Assembly (NCBI GenBank): GCA_021234155.1
Contig: JAJEKV010000002.1
Coordinates: 12,082,725 to 12,146,724, forward strand
Reading direction: 5' to 3'
DNA from: Isoetes taiwanensis
Lineage: Eukaryota > Streptophyta > Lycopodiopsida > Isoetales > Isoetaceae
DNA length: 64,000 nucleotides
Part shown: positions 1 to 11,427 of the stretch, piece after piece
Position numbering within the stretch: the stretch's first letter is position 1
Layout of the letters: each line of letters opens with the position of its first letter
Notes under the pieces: generated by a model
The model's database searches: none
The model's input: the letters and a program-made list of their open reading frames with translations, nothing else
What the model was told of the DNA's origin: nothing
Made by a program: the position numbers and the translations under genes

Positions 1-715
1 TAACAACTCATATTAACATTATTATATTAGCAATATTTTCTTGCCTCACATAGCGTTATCGGGCCATTGTATTCCTATTTCTTCATCATATATCAAATTC
101 TTTGCCAACCTTGGAATATTTCTTTCGTATTTCTTGCATATTCTTCGCGTATTTTCCTTGTTTTCGCATAGGTTCATGACATAATCCAGACCATTGGCCT
201 AGATATAAATAGAGGAACCTCATTCTCGTTGAATCATTCCAGTTCAACGCCAGTCTTGAGCCTTCTAGGTGTCTGTCTTGTGTTCCTGCTTGCATTTCGG
301 GCCATTGTAGATTCTCCATTGTATATCAGAATTTTTTGCCATCTTTGGCATGTTTCTTGTGTATTTTGTATATATTTTCTGTGTAGGTTCATGATAGTTT
401 GAATCGGAATCCTTATCGGTTCTTGCCTGCTCAGAGCCTAAGTATCCCTTTATTCGGTATTAGTTTGCGATTGTTCAGACTAGTTATATATCTGCTTTTG
501 CATTGTCTCGCTCATCAGGATTGCAATAGCAATCCTCGTGAGCATTTTTTGAAGATCTTCTTTTGCTTTTAATTTGATCATCAAGATCGTAGTGGCGATC
601 CTCCTAAGCATTTTTTGAAGGAAAAAAAAGTTTGCTTTGCTTTGCTCTGCTCGATAGGATCGCTGTGGCGATCCTCCTAAACATTTGTTTGTCAATATTT
701 GATATTTTCTGTTCC
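1..715 (+). promoter_or_regulatory. Ty3/gypsy-type LTR promoter and leader region (partial)
   Basis: This is the untranslated region in front of the gag remnant that starts at 716. A TATA box (TATAAAT, 204-210) is followed about 25-30 bp on by a likely start of transcription, as in an LTR U3/R junction. A block beginning near 62 (CGGGCCATTGTA...) recurs near 298, and both copies run to a GTAGGTTCATGA or ATAGGTTCATGA motif, so the leader holds a diverged duplication about 240 bp apart. The LTR borders and primer-binding site were not located. The element probably begins before the window. Confidence 0.45.
515..690. repeat. Three ~66-72-bp tandem repeats with palindromic cores
   Basis: Three units start near 518, 583 and 656. 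Each carries a small palindrome (for example AGGATTGCAATAGCAATCCT or GATCGTAGTGGCGATC) followed by CCTCCTAAGCATTTTTTGAAG or a close variant. They lie in the leader of the Ty3-like element just before gag. Leader tandem repeats are common in plant retroelements; no function is shown. Confidence 0.7.
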
Positions 716-1372
716 TATGGAGGAGATTTCATCCTTAGTACAACAAGTACAGTAGCTTGTTCAGGCATGTCAGCAATTGCAGTTAGATAACAAAGAGCTC
801 AGGTAATGAGTAGCTTCTCATGTGTCAGCATCTAGCTCTGGATTAAGGCCATCAGAGCCTAAGATTAGCTTGCTAGAGAAGTTTGATGATACTCGGTCCA
901 AGCATCGTGGGTTTTTGAACCAGATCCAGCTCGTGATTTAGCTCTACCCTCAAAAGTATCTCACGGATCAAGAACAAGTTGGACTGATCGGTCACGGGAC
1001 AGCTCTTAGTTGGTTTGCCCCTTTGCTGAAAAGAAGAGCTTCGGAGTTGCAGGACTTTGCTACCTTTACTGCTGTGAGCTCAAGGTATATTTCGGTGAAA
1101 AGGTTTATCAGCGCGCAACTATTACAATACTCAATAATTTCAGGGCAAGGTTCATGTCCAGCTTCGTTATATACATCAAAATTTCATCAATGCTATAGAT
1201 GCTTGGGATGATGTTTCTCTTCGAGATTGTTTTTGAAGGAGCTTGCGAGAGGATGTAAAAGATACTAACATGGAGGATCTCAGGATTTTGGCTGAAGCCA
1301 TAAGGCTTGTGGTTCATTGTGATAACCGTTTTTTCCAGCATAACCAAGAGAGACATAATCAGCTTGTTTCTC
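716..1372 (+). pseudogene. Ty3/gypsy gag fragment
   Basis: The ATG at 716 opens a frame reading MEEISSLVQQVQ, soon interrupted by stops. Further on, conserved gag blocks can be read across frames: KISLLEKFDDTRSKHRGFLNQ (about 862-924), LTDQEQVGLIGHGTALSWFAPLL (about 960-1026), then ASELQDFATFTA. After a frame change come RDCFQELARGCK-like residues and LAEAIRLVVHCDNRFFQ (about 1290-1340). This order of blocks is that of the Retrotrans_gag domain of Ty3/gypsy elements. Several stops and at least one frameshift show it is dead. No protease, RT or integrase follows. Confidence 0.8.
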
Positions 1373-2155
1373 CAATTTAAATGCAGCTTATAATATTGGA
1401 ATGCAAGTTGATCAAATGCAATTTATAATATTGAAATTCTTACATGAAATTATTGAAAAATCATTTAATCTATATGAAGTATATTGTGCATCAAAAATCT
1501 GAATAGAACATAGAGCTGTAAATAAATCTCTTCCATATTACCAAATACACACATTCTTTTGGCTTAGAAATTTGAAAGGCCAATGATTCTATTGCTTAAT
1601 AACATTTTTGTGCTCAGTGACTTAATGCACCACTCAACACGTCGTAAATAGAGCTTAAGATTTTGTTTAGACTCATGGAACATATACTAGGTAATCTTGC
1701 TAGTTAATGCCTTGATATATAACTGCTTAAATATACAAAGGCATCCATTGTCTGGTTTGCATACTCTGGTTAATACTTGTACTTCAAACCTAAATGGCTA
1801 TCACATTGCTTTGGATGCTAAAAAATGTCAAAGAATAGAATAGAAAGAACAAAATGTCAAAGAACTGACCTCCTATATATAAAAAATGCCAAAGGCATAT
1901 ATCCTCTACTTGTGATTATATTTCTACCTAAATCTAAATGGCATTCATGTACTTTTCATTGCCACATGGAAAATCTTACTTGGCAATGTGCTACAACATG
2001 GTCGAACACAACCGCTACAAAATTTGAAGACACAGATTGTAAGGATACTCAGCTTTAATGGTAAGACAACCAAGTCTTATGGAGTTGGCAAATGTGCTGG
2101 TCCCTAATGAAGTTGCCAAGGTTATCTTGTCATGGCTTTTTTCGAGCTCTATGCT
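1373..2155. other. No gene seen
   Basis: AT-rich sequence with only short ORFs and no recognisable protein motifs. It probably contains decayed retroelement sequence downstream of gag. Confidence 0.5.
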
Positions 2156-2159
2156 ACAA

Positions 2160-2660
2160 CTGGAGAACCTCTTTACATATTAACTAAATCGTAGATACAT
2201 TTGTCTTGGCATAAACTGCAGCTATATGATATCACTTTACATCAGTTCTTTTGCACAACATTTCGAAGCATGAAACTGGCTATAAATTCAGTCATAAGAG
2301 CAATATATATTGCCACTAATATGCTCTCACAATAATGCTTAATAACAACCCATTCAACTATTAACGAAATAATTTGCATTGAGCCATGTGCATGAATCAT
2401 CTACTGGAGTCATATTATATGTTGTCCACATATTAACTACATTGTAGAGACATGTGTCTTGGCATAATCTACAGCCATATGATATCACTTCATATTAGTT
2501 CTTTTGCACAGAATTTTGAAGCATGGAAGTGGCTATAAATTCAGTCATAAGGGTAATAGATATTGCCATACTAATATGATCTCATAATACTGCCTAATAA
2601 CACCCCATTCAACTGTTAACAAATTAATTAGCATTGATCCCTTTGCATGAATCATCTACT
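2160..2660. repeat. Tandem duplication, unit ~257 bp
   Basis: Two diverged copies lie head to tail. Copy 1 runs from ACATATTAACTA near 2175 to CATGAATCATCTACT near 2405, and copy 2 from the same motif near 2430 to CATGAATCATCTACT near 2660. Shared landmarks in order are CTTGGCATAA, ATATGATATCACTT, AGTTCTTTTGCACA, GGCTATAAATTCAGTCATAAG and CCCATTCAACT. No coding capacity. Confidence 0.85.
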
Positions 2661-4300
2661 ATTTAATGCTCGTATTTCTCGAAAGATAGTCTGATTGCCT
2701 GACGTGCAATAGACAGAGCAGAACTTTCCGAGTTGAAAGAACATGGAATAGCAGAGCTACTTGAAAAACAGGGACACCAGCCATTTCATTAATTGGCAAA
2801 GAACATCCAACATCATGGTTGGAAGCCATTTCGTTATTTGGCAAGTAACTTTCAACACCAGAGCTATCACCAGGCATTTCAAAACATCTAATATTAGAGA
2901 TACCAGTCATAATAAATAGATTCAAAAGAGACGTGCCTCCACCTAAATTCGCATCAGCAACATTCGACCTCTTTCTTATAGCTGCCGAATTTGCATGCAG
3001 GTGCAACCAACCACCATCCGCAAAAAACTTGTATAAGCTACAACAATCAGCATGTTCGGTGAAGAATCTGAGCCCCTTTCTGCTATGAACCTCGGGTACC
3101 TACTATTGCCTAGTAAATATAACAAGCAACTCGACACCAGGCATCTTGAAAAACAAAGCTTAATAATCTCACCTGAAAGAGAACCAAATCTGAATCAATA
3201 TTTTTTTCCACCGACCACCGTCTGCCTTTTCTCTTCTTTTCATACATTTCAGACTTTGTATGTCTCTCTTAAGCTGGGTAGAATGCAGGCCTCCATCGCC
3301 ATCTGCACAATCATGCCTAATCTGGTCAGCCTTCAGCGGGCATTCCGAATGTTAGAAAGCGTAAATTAAATCATAATAAGAAAAATAATTCACGATTTTT
3401 GGAAATCGATTTTTTTTTTCTTCAGGCGACGAAAATCTCCAAAACCTTAGGGAAATCAGATAAGAAAAAAAGTAAAAAAGTTTTTCTCTAGACTGAAAAA
3501 TCCAAATTTAAACAACAGATATACTAATTTATCTTTAAACATTTGTTTGATGGAAATCAAGTACCCATTTGTAGTATCTACAGACCTTCTGATTCCCACA
3601 ATAGCTGGAATTTGCATATGTGGAAGTTCTCAAGCACAACTTTTTGAAGAAGATAGGAAAGGCAACTTTGAGAAGGATTTCTTCTGGATATGCCATGCTA
3701 AGAGCTACTACATGAACTCTATCAGCCTCTAATAGTTGCTTTCCAACTATAAAATCCCATAAAAACCTCATGTGTTTGAGAACCCAGACGATTCATATAA
3801 AAGATACCTTCCAATATTCGCTTGCAACAACTAGGATAAAATCTTTCATGCTAGCTCTTTTTTCCAACTTCTCCTTTTGTATACAAAATGCAGACACAAA
3901 TATTTACTTAGATTACGCATGATCAAACATAATAAGCGTACTAACACACCCAACATTATATTAGAGTAAATATTAAATTAATAACACAACAACATTCACA
4001 TATAATCCATTAAGGATATGGGGGTTAATTTTAAACCCTCTTAATTATATTTTTAGCCCCAATTCACACCATATTCTCGAAGGGCTCGCATGAAAACAGA
4101 CAAAAGCTCCCGACAAAAAGAGAACTTCCTTATCAAAACGGGACCGAGGTCGAAGGCTGAAGGATGGAAAAAAAAAAGGGGACAAGATCAGGGAAGAACA
4201 TGTCCCAATATGGAAAAAGACGCCAAACTGTCAAACCAAACAGGGCTAGACTTTTCATTCATCTCAGCAGAATTCTAGAATGGTTGAGAGTGGGTAGCTG
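2661..4300. other. No confident gene; one unrecognised minus-strand ORF
   Basis: A 115-codon minus-strand reading frame (2659-3006) has no recognised motif and no clear splice context, so I do not call it a gene. It carries a loosely repeated pair of segments (YLPNNEMASNHDVG and LPINEMAGVPV). The rest is AT-rich and holds nothing I recognise. Confidence 0.4.
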
Positions 4301-4402
4301 CATATTTGCAAGCTACCCACAATGAAAAAATACAAGGAATATCCAGTTATATCACCTGGACCCCAAAAAAATTCTACAGATGTCGGTTAAGTGTACCTGT
4401 AG

Positions 4403-4475
4403 AGAGCTTATCACCGGGATTAAAAAACCCTGCCCTTTCGGGTTTTCGAGGAAAAACCCTAGTGATAAGCCCTCT
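4403..4475 (-). repeat. LINE 3'-UTR-like fragment
   Basis: Read on the minus strand, this contains AGGGTTTTTCCTCGAAAACC, then a run of Ts and AATCCC. The same blocks occur upstream of the (ATTCT)n tail of the minus-strand LINE (near 62617-62665). Only this short stretch matches, so it is a fragment or a shared 3'-UTR motif. Confidence 0.45.
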
Positions 4476-5590
4476 GCAAGGGGCTTGGACACAATGTAGG
4501 GCTGCAAAAAAAAAAGCTCCCACAAAAAAACTCCCGAAGCCTGAAGAAGACGGAGTCGCGCATCCCGTTGTACCTGCACATCAACAAACTCGAACACAAA
4601 GATAAGAAAACAACAACCTCGAAAAGCTTAGGGTCGGGTCACGCCGCAGCGTGCCACGCGACAAAAACAACCTCAAAAGCTTAGGAAACGATCACGCCGC
4701 GCCACGCCGACAAAAACAACCTCAAAAAGCGGGTCATCGTGCGGCTAACGCAACAAAAACAATATTTACAATAATATGCACATTAAGGGAGGGTGGGTGG
4801 GAGTCAAGGGAACTGCTGAGAGAGGAGAAAATGCCGATGAGGAGTCGATGCAGAAGCTGCAAGAAATAGCGATCCCAAATGAACCAGAGCCACAGAAAAT
4901 GCATGCAATGCATGCATGCATGCAAGGGATGCATGCTCGCCCATTCGAGAATGTCGATCCGATGGCTCGGATCGATAGGATTTTTGAGGTAAAACTTCTC
5001 ATTTAGTGCCATAAAGCTAAGTTGGGATTTTCAGAACTCCAACAACATGCATATTCTTTCTCAATGGTCTGAAGCATGCCGATATTGCCCCGATACATGT
5101 CCAAAAGTTGCATGTACTCAAGCGTTCTGATGGTTTAGGAACATTAGACTCAATCACTCCTCTCTCATAGAACACCTCATGAAGGAGAGAAAATAACCAA
5201 CCTTCACCACAAATGCTGCAGGTCGATCTTCCCCACTGGTTCCACCAAAATGCCACATGCACCTCCTCCACCGGCTTGGCTCGGAAGACAAAACATCAAC
5301 CACCTTATCGCCCTTTTGAACCAGTTTTTAAACCCCAAAATCCTATGTTGACAGCCTGTCATTGGGCGGCGCTGCCCAGGTCTCAATTTTTTTCCTCAAT
5401 CTCTGTTTCTCTTTTTTATTCAATCACTTTGTTGATCTCCAACCTTTGCACCCAAGTGTCCAGCATGCACCATCCTCTACTGCCCTGAGCAAACCCGGTA
5501 AATGAGCACCAAAATTTGGCAAATGGGCACCAATGAGTATTCGGCTTCATCAAAATCTGTACCAATGACCAACTTCCTTAAGCAAAAATA
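4476..5590. other. No confident gene
   Basis: Contains GC-richer stretches with short direct repeats (two or three copies of ACAAAAACAACCTCAAAA near 4663-4730) and an alternating GCATGC-rich patch near 4898-4935. Several overlapping short ORFs exist but none has a recognisable motif. Confidence 0.4.
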
Positions 5591-5591
5591 G

Positions 5592-5676
5592 GAAAAAACC
5601 TATTATAATAATAATAATAATAATTTATTTACGTCCAACAAAGACCCATAGGTCATGGGACAAACTTTACTGTATT
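5592..5676 (-). mobile_element. Non-LTR retroelement 3' end with (TTA)n tail
   Basis: On the minus strand a core reading GTCCCATGACCTATGGGTC, then GGACGTAAAT, is followed by about seven TTA units (plus-strand 5603-5624). The same core, with different short-unit tails, appears at 50910, 54723 and, inverted, at 62543. This marks the 3' terminus of one retroelement lineage. Only the end is recognisable here. Confidence 0.65.
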
Positions 5677-5679
5677 ACA

Positions 5680-6478
5680 TCATTTCATTATAGATATGAA
5701 GAGCTCAGTCTTGCCATCTAAATGGGGCGAAATTTTAAGGTGGTTGAAATTTCATCATGAGAAAAAAATTTGCTTGAACTTTCTGGCGTCTGCTAATGAC
5801 CTGGCTGAGCCGCTCGTGGCTCTGCCACTTGTGGCCCGATAGGTTAGCTGGCGGCTGCCAAAAAATTTCATAGCGAAATTACAAAAATTACTCCTTCCAA
5901 AATCAATCACCGAAGGAGCTAACATGAGAGGCGTCGCCAGGTCACTGGCATATCCAAGAATATGCCAATCTAAATTTTACTTTGCCACTGCGAATTATGA
6001 GATCGGCCTCTAACGAGAAAATCATGACTGACTTAGAGCGGAATTAGAGAGAGAAATGGATAATCTGAATGGGTAATACAACTTCAAAATATAAAGGGTT
6101 TGATTGCGAACAGTATAACGCAAAAATGCATGTCTTCTCCTAAATAGCTAGTAGCTGTTCAAAAATGTAAAATGACCTGAAATATGAAAGATACTATTCA
6201 TATCTCCAGAAGCTTGATCAACCATTTTGATGCTAGAAACTGCCGTTTTGATAGTTTTGTTGCTTTATAGTGGCGGATCCTCCCATGGAAAACAACCCTT
6301 ATCATAGACCAGCTGGTTCTCCAGTCTGTGCTTTGTGACCTTATGTATATCTCATGTGTTCCCTTATTTCATGTTCTTCGGGGAGTTGGAATACCCTAGA
6401 TACCTCAACAAATAAAAGTTGGATTTTTTTTCTCCTTTGCATGAACTGCTTCACTGCTTTTAGGGTTTTTCTGATGTG
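5680..6478. other. PPR gene upstream region, nothing identified
   Basis: AT-rich sequence without recognisable coding or RNA features. It presumably holds the promoter and 5' UTR of the PPR gene starting at 6479, but I see no unambiguous TATA element. Confidence 0.4.
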
Positions 6479-7783
6479 ATGTTCATTCGAGCAACGAAGG
6501 GAACAAGTTGTCCATATGCGTTAATTGCAGCAGTAGTGATCCAGGGGGAGCTTTTCAACGGTAATTTTATAAAACATCGAGCATTCTCAGGTTCGTTAGA
6601 TCTCCATAAGCCTTTGAATGATGTTGAGAAAATTGCAAACCTCTTAAGAAAATGTGGAAATGCAAAGGCACTATTTGAGGGAAAGCGCCTTCATCAGCAG
6701 ATTGTTTCACAGGGGCTTGGGCAGGACAGATATTTAGGAAATATTCTTATACAGATGTATGGGAGGTGTGGATCTTTGAAGGATGCAAGGGAAGTGTTTG
6801 ATAACATGTGGCGCCGGAATTCTTTTACATGGAACATGATGCTTTCTGCATATACTCAGAAGGGAAAGCTCAAGGAGGCTCTTGAGATTTTTGAGGAAAT
6901 GCAAGAGAAGGATCAAGTGGCATGGAACACCATAGTTTCGGCACTTGCACAGGAGGGACAAATTCAAGAAGCCATCAGACTATTCAAAATGATGCCCCAG
7001 AAGGATGTAGTTTCCTGGAATACGATGATAGCTGCATATGTTCAACATGGGCATCTGAATAAGGCTCGCCTCCTCTTCGAGCAGATGCCCGAGAGGGATG
7101 TGGTATCATGGACAACTATGGTGGTTGCATATGCACGCGAAGGGCACTTTGAGAACGCTCGCCGGTTCTTTCAAGAAATGCCTGAGCAGGACTTAGTGTC
7201 ACGCACTGCAATGATTGAGGTATATGCTCAATTGGGGGAGCTTAAAGAAGCAGCTCAACTCTTCAGAGGACTCCCACAGAAGGATGTTGTCTCATGCACA
7301 GCCATGATATCTGTGTATGCCGAATTAGGAGAGCTCTTAGAGGCTATTCATCTTTTTGAGCATATGCCCTACAGGAACGGGATCTCTTGGACTGCCCTTA
7401 TTTCTGCATATGCCCAGCATGGTAAAAGCAAGGACGCATTGCGAAGATTTCAGCAGATGCATCTAGATGGCCTAGTACCTGACAAGGTTACTTTTGGTAG
7501 CGCTATCTGTGCATGTAGTCATGGTGGTTTGGTGGATGAGGGGTGCCACTATTTTGTTTCAATGAGCACATTCTATTGTATCACAACAGGGCTTCCCCAT
7601 GTAAACTCTCTGATTGATATCCTTGGGCGGAGGGGATTACTCGAGGAGGCTGAGAGTTTACTTAACAACATGCTCTTTCATGCCGATCCTGCATCATGGA
7701 TAGCATTGACAAGTTCATGCAGGATATATGATGTGGATGAGCACTCTCCTAATGAAGAACAAACAGTCTTTCTTTGTCGTTGA
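6479..7783 (+). CDS. PPR protein, PLS/SS type, ending in a truncated E1 motif
   Basis: A 434-residue intronless pentatricopeptide repeat protein. PPR proteins bind organelle RNA one base per repeat and act in editing, splicing or stability. After a positively charged N-terminus that could be an organelle presequence comes an L-type segment (KRLHQQIVSQGL). Then follow seven 31-residue S/SS repeats of the form (V/L)VSW(N/T)xMIxAY..G...A..LF..MP.RD, then P2-, L2- and S2-like repeats and the start of an E1 motif (PASWIALTSSC). The protein stops about 25 residues into E1, with no E2, E+ or DYW deaminase domain. It could be an editing factor acting with a separate DYW protein, or a C-terminally truncated gene. 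The ATG at 6479 is the first in frame. It lies 1.4 kb upstream of a paralogue on the same strand. Confidence 0.9.
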   Translation: MFIRATKGTSCPYALIAAVVIQGELFNGNFIKHRAFSGSLDLHKPLNDVEKIANLLRKCGNAKALFEGKRLHQQIVSQGLGQDRYLGNILIQMYGRCGSLKDAREVFDNMWRRNSFTWNMMLSAYTQKGKLKEALEIFEEMQEKDQVAWNTIVSALAQEGQIQEAIRLFKMMPQKDVVSWNTMIAAYVQHGHLNKARLLFEQMPERDVVSWTTMVVAYAREGHFENARRFFQEMPEQDLVSRTAMIEVYAQLGELKEAAQLFRGLPQKDVVSCTAMISVYAELGELLEAIHLFEHMPYRNGISWTALISAYAQHGKSKDALRRFQQMHLDGLVPDKVTFGSAICACSHGGLVDEGCHYFVSMSTFYCITTGLPHVNSLIDILGRRGLLEEAESLLNNMLFHADPASWIALTSSCRIYDVDEHSPNEEQTVFLCR

Positions 7784-9215
7784 GTGATTTTGCTCAGTTT
7801 TAGGAAGGATGTTTCCTGATCTTAATTGGCAAGCTGCTTATCAACACTTGATCAGTCATAATGGTAAGGGTGTTTGCATACTTAAAATATGACATCGTGG
7901 TGTTCTCATTTCATTCTGTATCCTGTACAGGAGTTGCATATTGTCTTGGCTGGATCAGACTGGAAACTCATGATATATGTGGCCTTGGTATACGCATTGA
8001 ACCTGCAGCATCAAGATAGTAATATGAATTAACTCGTCACTGGGAGAGTGTGGAGTGTGGCTGTTATGGTTGCCTTTTGAGATAATTATTGTTGAAGGTT
8101 TGTATTGCAATTAGAGCATGCGGTATACCACAGATGACCAGAGGAACATAGACATAATATGCCCAGGACATTCATGGATTTTTTGTATTCATCCAGATTG
8201 AAGTGCCAGAGATATTGTACCATAGCCCCATAAAATTGCATGGAGGGGTGTTGGAGATATGATCAGCCAAGGTAGGAGCCATATGCATCATCTGGCATAT
8301 GAGATCATGTTCCAAAGTTGGATCTACGTGCGTTGAATAATTTTTTTTTGCTGGAGATTAGATTAGACCGGCAACAAATTCTGATAATCCCACACAGCAT
8401 GAAGATAATACTTATTGCACCATGAATATAATAATCTTCAGTGGGAAGCATTCTTGTTAAGATTAGATATTATAGCAACTTCAATCTCGGATACATCATT
8501 TGGGGATATGCTCAAAATCCGCCCATTTTCTTGATTGTATGTTCGTGAGGGACTGGGCAAGTGGTTTTTTGCATTTCGCTACATGCACAGTTATTCACAA
8601 TAATTTGAAGGCGGGTTTCAGCCACCGAGGAGCGGTGCCTAATAACTAACTGCAACCACCGATGGCGAGGTTCCTTTATTGGAAGAACCAACCCATCCAA
8701 TGACAAATGGTTTATTTCATCAAGTAAATGTTAAATACTCTGGTTTTGGTGGGCGCTTGAGCTAAGTTATGGTTGGTGGCATTCTGAATACTTTCAATTT
8801 GTCATCAAATTGATCATGTGATAATCAAGATAATTCAATTGATTATCAAGAACACGTGATTTCAAACCTGTTGTAACTTAATTGTGGCGATTGGTTACGC
8901 AAGCTAGAGTCTCGCCTAAATAAAGTTCTGAAAACATAAAAAAGGGATGTCCGACACCGCGGCCATTATTGATAAGATGTTTGATAATTTACGACTATAA
9001 TATACATTTGGGCAATCATAATCAAGAGACTTAGAAGATTTTGGACGAAGAGTGTTTCAGCCTTTCCGATACCGCTTGTAGTGGTGGGATGGGGAAAAAC
9101 ATATTTGAATGGGGCAGAGTTGCAAGAAGAAGACTACATTAGTTCCGGAGATGCTATTTTTATTTCCTGTCCATGGGCTTTCAATTTTCAATTAGTGTTA
9201 GTCTAATAGTCTACG
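7784..9215. other. Intergenic region between the two PPR genes
   Basis: No further PPR, E+ or DYW motifs are readable after the stop at 7783 and no other gene is evident. A short inverted repeat (TGATAATCA ... TGATTATCA) lies near 8819-8850. It should contain the 3' UTR of the first gene and the promoter of the second. Confidence 0.5.
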
Positions 9216-10571
9216 ATGAAGGATGGTTCGCTGTGCAAAAGTTTAGATTTGTTTGGGGTGTTTGATATACATAACCAACGTAATAGGCCTCTCTGGGGAT
9301 CGAAAGGTCGTGGCGCTTATATACATTCCAGTTGCAAAGACGGTAAGTTAGTAGGAACAGTTTGTGAATTACAATTCAGGCCAGAACGTAAGGAAAGCAT
9401 TCCATTTGACAGGAAGCAAGGGAGATGGAAGAAGGATAACATTGCTAGTCTGGGACGCAATGTCCCTCGTATTTTGACTCAGTTGCAATTGTGCGCTGAT
9501 GCAAAAGACCTAACTGGAGGTAAGCAAATCCATGAGCATATTAGCAAACATGGGCTCTTCAAAGACAAACTTTTGGGAAACATGCTAGTGCAGATGTATG
9601 GCAAGTGTGGGGCTTTGGATGATGCATGGACTGTTTTTAATAATCTAAAGAAGAAGAATACTTTTTCCTGGAATATTATGATTTCTGCATATGTTAAGCA
9701 TTCTATGATTAATAAGGCTAGGAAACTGTTTGAACAGATGCCCGGGCGGGATTTGGTGTCATGGAATGAGATGATTGCTGCTCATATTCAGCATGGGCAA
9801 CTTGGTGAGGCTGTTAAACTCTTTCAACAAATGCCACAGCGAGATGTGGTCTCATGGACTACCATGATTTCTGGTTATGCCAAACATGGGCAGATGCAGG
9901 AGGCCTTGCGACTTTTTCAACAGATGCCGCAACGAAATATGATTTCATGGAATGCTATGATATCATCTTATTCTCAACAGGGCCAGTTCAACAAGGCATT
10001 GAGTTTGTTCGACAAAATGCCTGACAGGAATGTTGTATCTTGGAATGCCGTGATTGGATCGTATGCGCAGCATGGTCACAGCAGGTATGTTCTTCAAATG
10101 TTTGAACAAATGCAACTGCTAGGGATTGCGCCGAATGAGGTCACATTTGGAAGTGTTCTAGCAGCATGTACCTGTGATGGACTAGTAGATGAGGGTTGCC
10201 ATATGCTTACTGTTATGACTGGACCCCCTTCCATCACACCAACGTTGGAACATTATAGTTGTATTGCTGATCTTCTCGGACGCATTGGCTGGCTCGAAGA
10301 TGCAGAGGCCTTGATTAACAGCATGCCAATATTGGCAGATGCTACAGCATGGACAGCATTTCTTAGTTCTTGTAAAACTTATGTTTCTGTAGAACATGCA
10401 ATGCGCGCTGCAGAAAATATTTTTGAGATGGATTCAGAGACCTCTGCACCATATGCATTGTTATCAAACATTTATGCTGCAGCTGGCTTGTGGGAAGAGG
10501 CAGCAAATGTAAGGAAGATGATGGAGAAGAGAGGTATGCAGAATGATGTTTTTCAGAAGCAAACAGGATAA
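9216..10571 (+). CDS. PPR protein, PLS/SS type with E1-E2, no DYW domain
   Basis: A 451-residue intronless PPR protein, paralogous to the one at 6479. The first ~80 residues are basic and unlike PPRs, so they may be a transit sequence or divergent leader. Then come an L-like segment (GGKQIHEHISKHGL), five S/SS repeats (for example VVSWTTMISGYAKHG), a P2 repeat ending MQLLGIAPN, an L2 repeat (EVTFGSVLAAC), an S2 repeat, E1 (ATAWTAFLSSC) and E2 (APYALLSNIYAAAGLWEEA). It stops just after E2, so E+ and the DYW cytidine-deaminase domain are absent. The likely role is site-specific organelle RNA recognition. The body shares repeat order with the upstream gene, so the pair is a local tandem duplication with separate leaders. 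Confidence 0.92.
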   Translation: MKDGSLCKSLDLFGVFDIHNQRNRPLWGSKGRGAYIHSSCKDGKLVGTVCELQFRPERKESIPFDRKQGRWKKDNIASLGRNVPRILTQLQLCADAKDLTGGKQIHEHISKHGLFKDKLLGNMLVQMYGKCGALDDAWTVFNNLKKKNTFSWNIMISAYVKHSMINKARKLFEQMPGRDLVSWNEMIAAHIQHGQLGEAVKLFQQMPQRDVVSWTTMISGYAKHGQMQEALRLFQQMPQRNMISWNAMISSYSQQGQFNKALSLFDKMPDRNVVSWNAVIGSYAQHGHSRYVLQMFEQMQLLGIAPNEVTFGSVLAACTCDGLVDEGCHMLTVMTGPPSITPTLEHYSCIADLLGRIGWLEDAEALINSMPILADATAWTAFLSSCKTYVSVEHAMRAAENIFEMDSETSAPYALLSNIYAAAGLWEEAANVRKMMEKRGMQNDVFQKQTG

Positions 10572-11425
10572 ACAAATGGTTTTCCACACTATTGCAACAT
10601 TAAAAATAGGTTTAGGTCTAGATTGTTCTGTTTGTCTTAATCTCTGAACTAACGTGGACAACAATGGCAAGTTTTGGACTCTCTCAGTTTGGACTGCAAT
10701 ACCGGTAGGCAACTATATAATACGCGTTATTATAACTTACATGAAACCATTGCCAAACATGGAACTCCATCTGAAATGCGAATTTTCAGCTCCAGGATTG
10801 AACCAGTACTCCAACTGGATTACATTAAGGAAGTTTGCTGCAACAATTTCGGAGCAACACTTGACAGCTTACAATCTCAAGAACGCATCTAGGAACCTAA
10901 GCAGTAGCTCTGTCATCAAGGAAAAATTGTTGTTCTGAAATTTGTTTCCTCTAAGATTTAGTAGATGATTAGATTATCAAAAACCCTTTACACATAATAT
11001 TGCTATCTCAAATAAAATGTGAACAATTTGATTGAAACTCTATCCAACAATAAAAGAATAAAATAAAGATAAAAGTGGAACTATTTAGATGCGGTATTAC
11101 AAGTGAGAGAACAATCACCTAGTTATTATTTATGTTGGTAACCATAGCCCAAGCTCAATTTCTCACAATAGAATTGAAACAATAGGGAGTGCCTTATGGC
11201 TAAATCGTCCTTATGGCTAAATTGTGGCATATTCCACCTAAAACTAAATCCTAGCCACTTCTGTGAAAATCTCAAGTCCAGAATACCAAAAGTATAAAAA
11301 TATGCCAAAATTACCAAAGTTATCACATGATACTCAATGGTTCATCAAAATTAATACAGGAATACTATCTATATATGAATATAATATCTAGCATAATAAC
11401 AGGGGTTCCCTTTGTATTTTTGTAC
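10572..11425. other. No gene seen
   Basis: AT-rich 3' flank of the second PPR gene. Short ORFs at 10654-10938 have no recognised motif. Confidence 0.5.
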
Positions 11426-11427
11426 GT

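Noticed and set aside
2659-3006. A 115-codon minus-strand gene
   Set aside because: No motif, no splice context and no upstream or downstream coding support.
4898-4935. GCATGC-rich patch as a regulatory (RY-element) cluster
   Set aside because: CATGCATG resembles the seed RY motif, but there is no gene nearby for it to control, and alternating simple sequence explains it.
6734-6967. ORF antisense to the first PPR gene
   Set aside because: A shadow frame of the PPR repeats.
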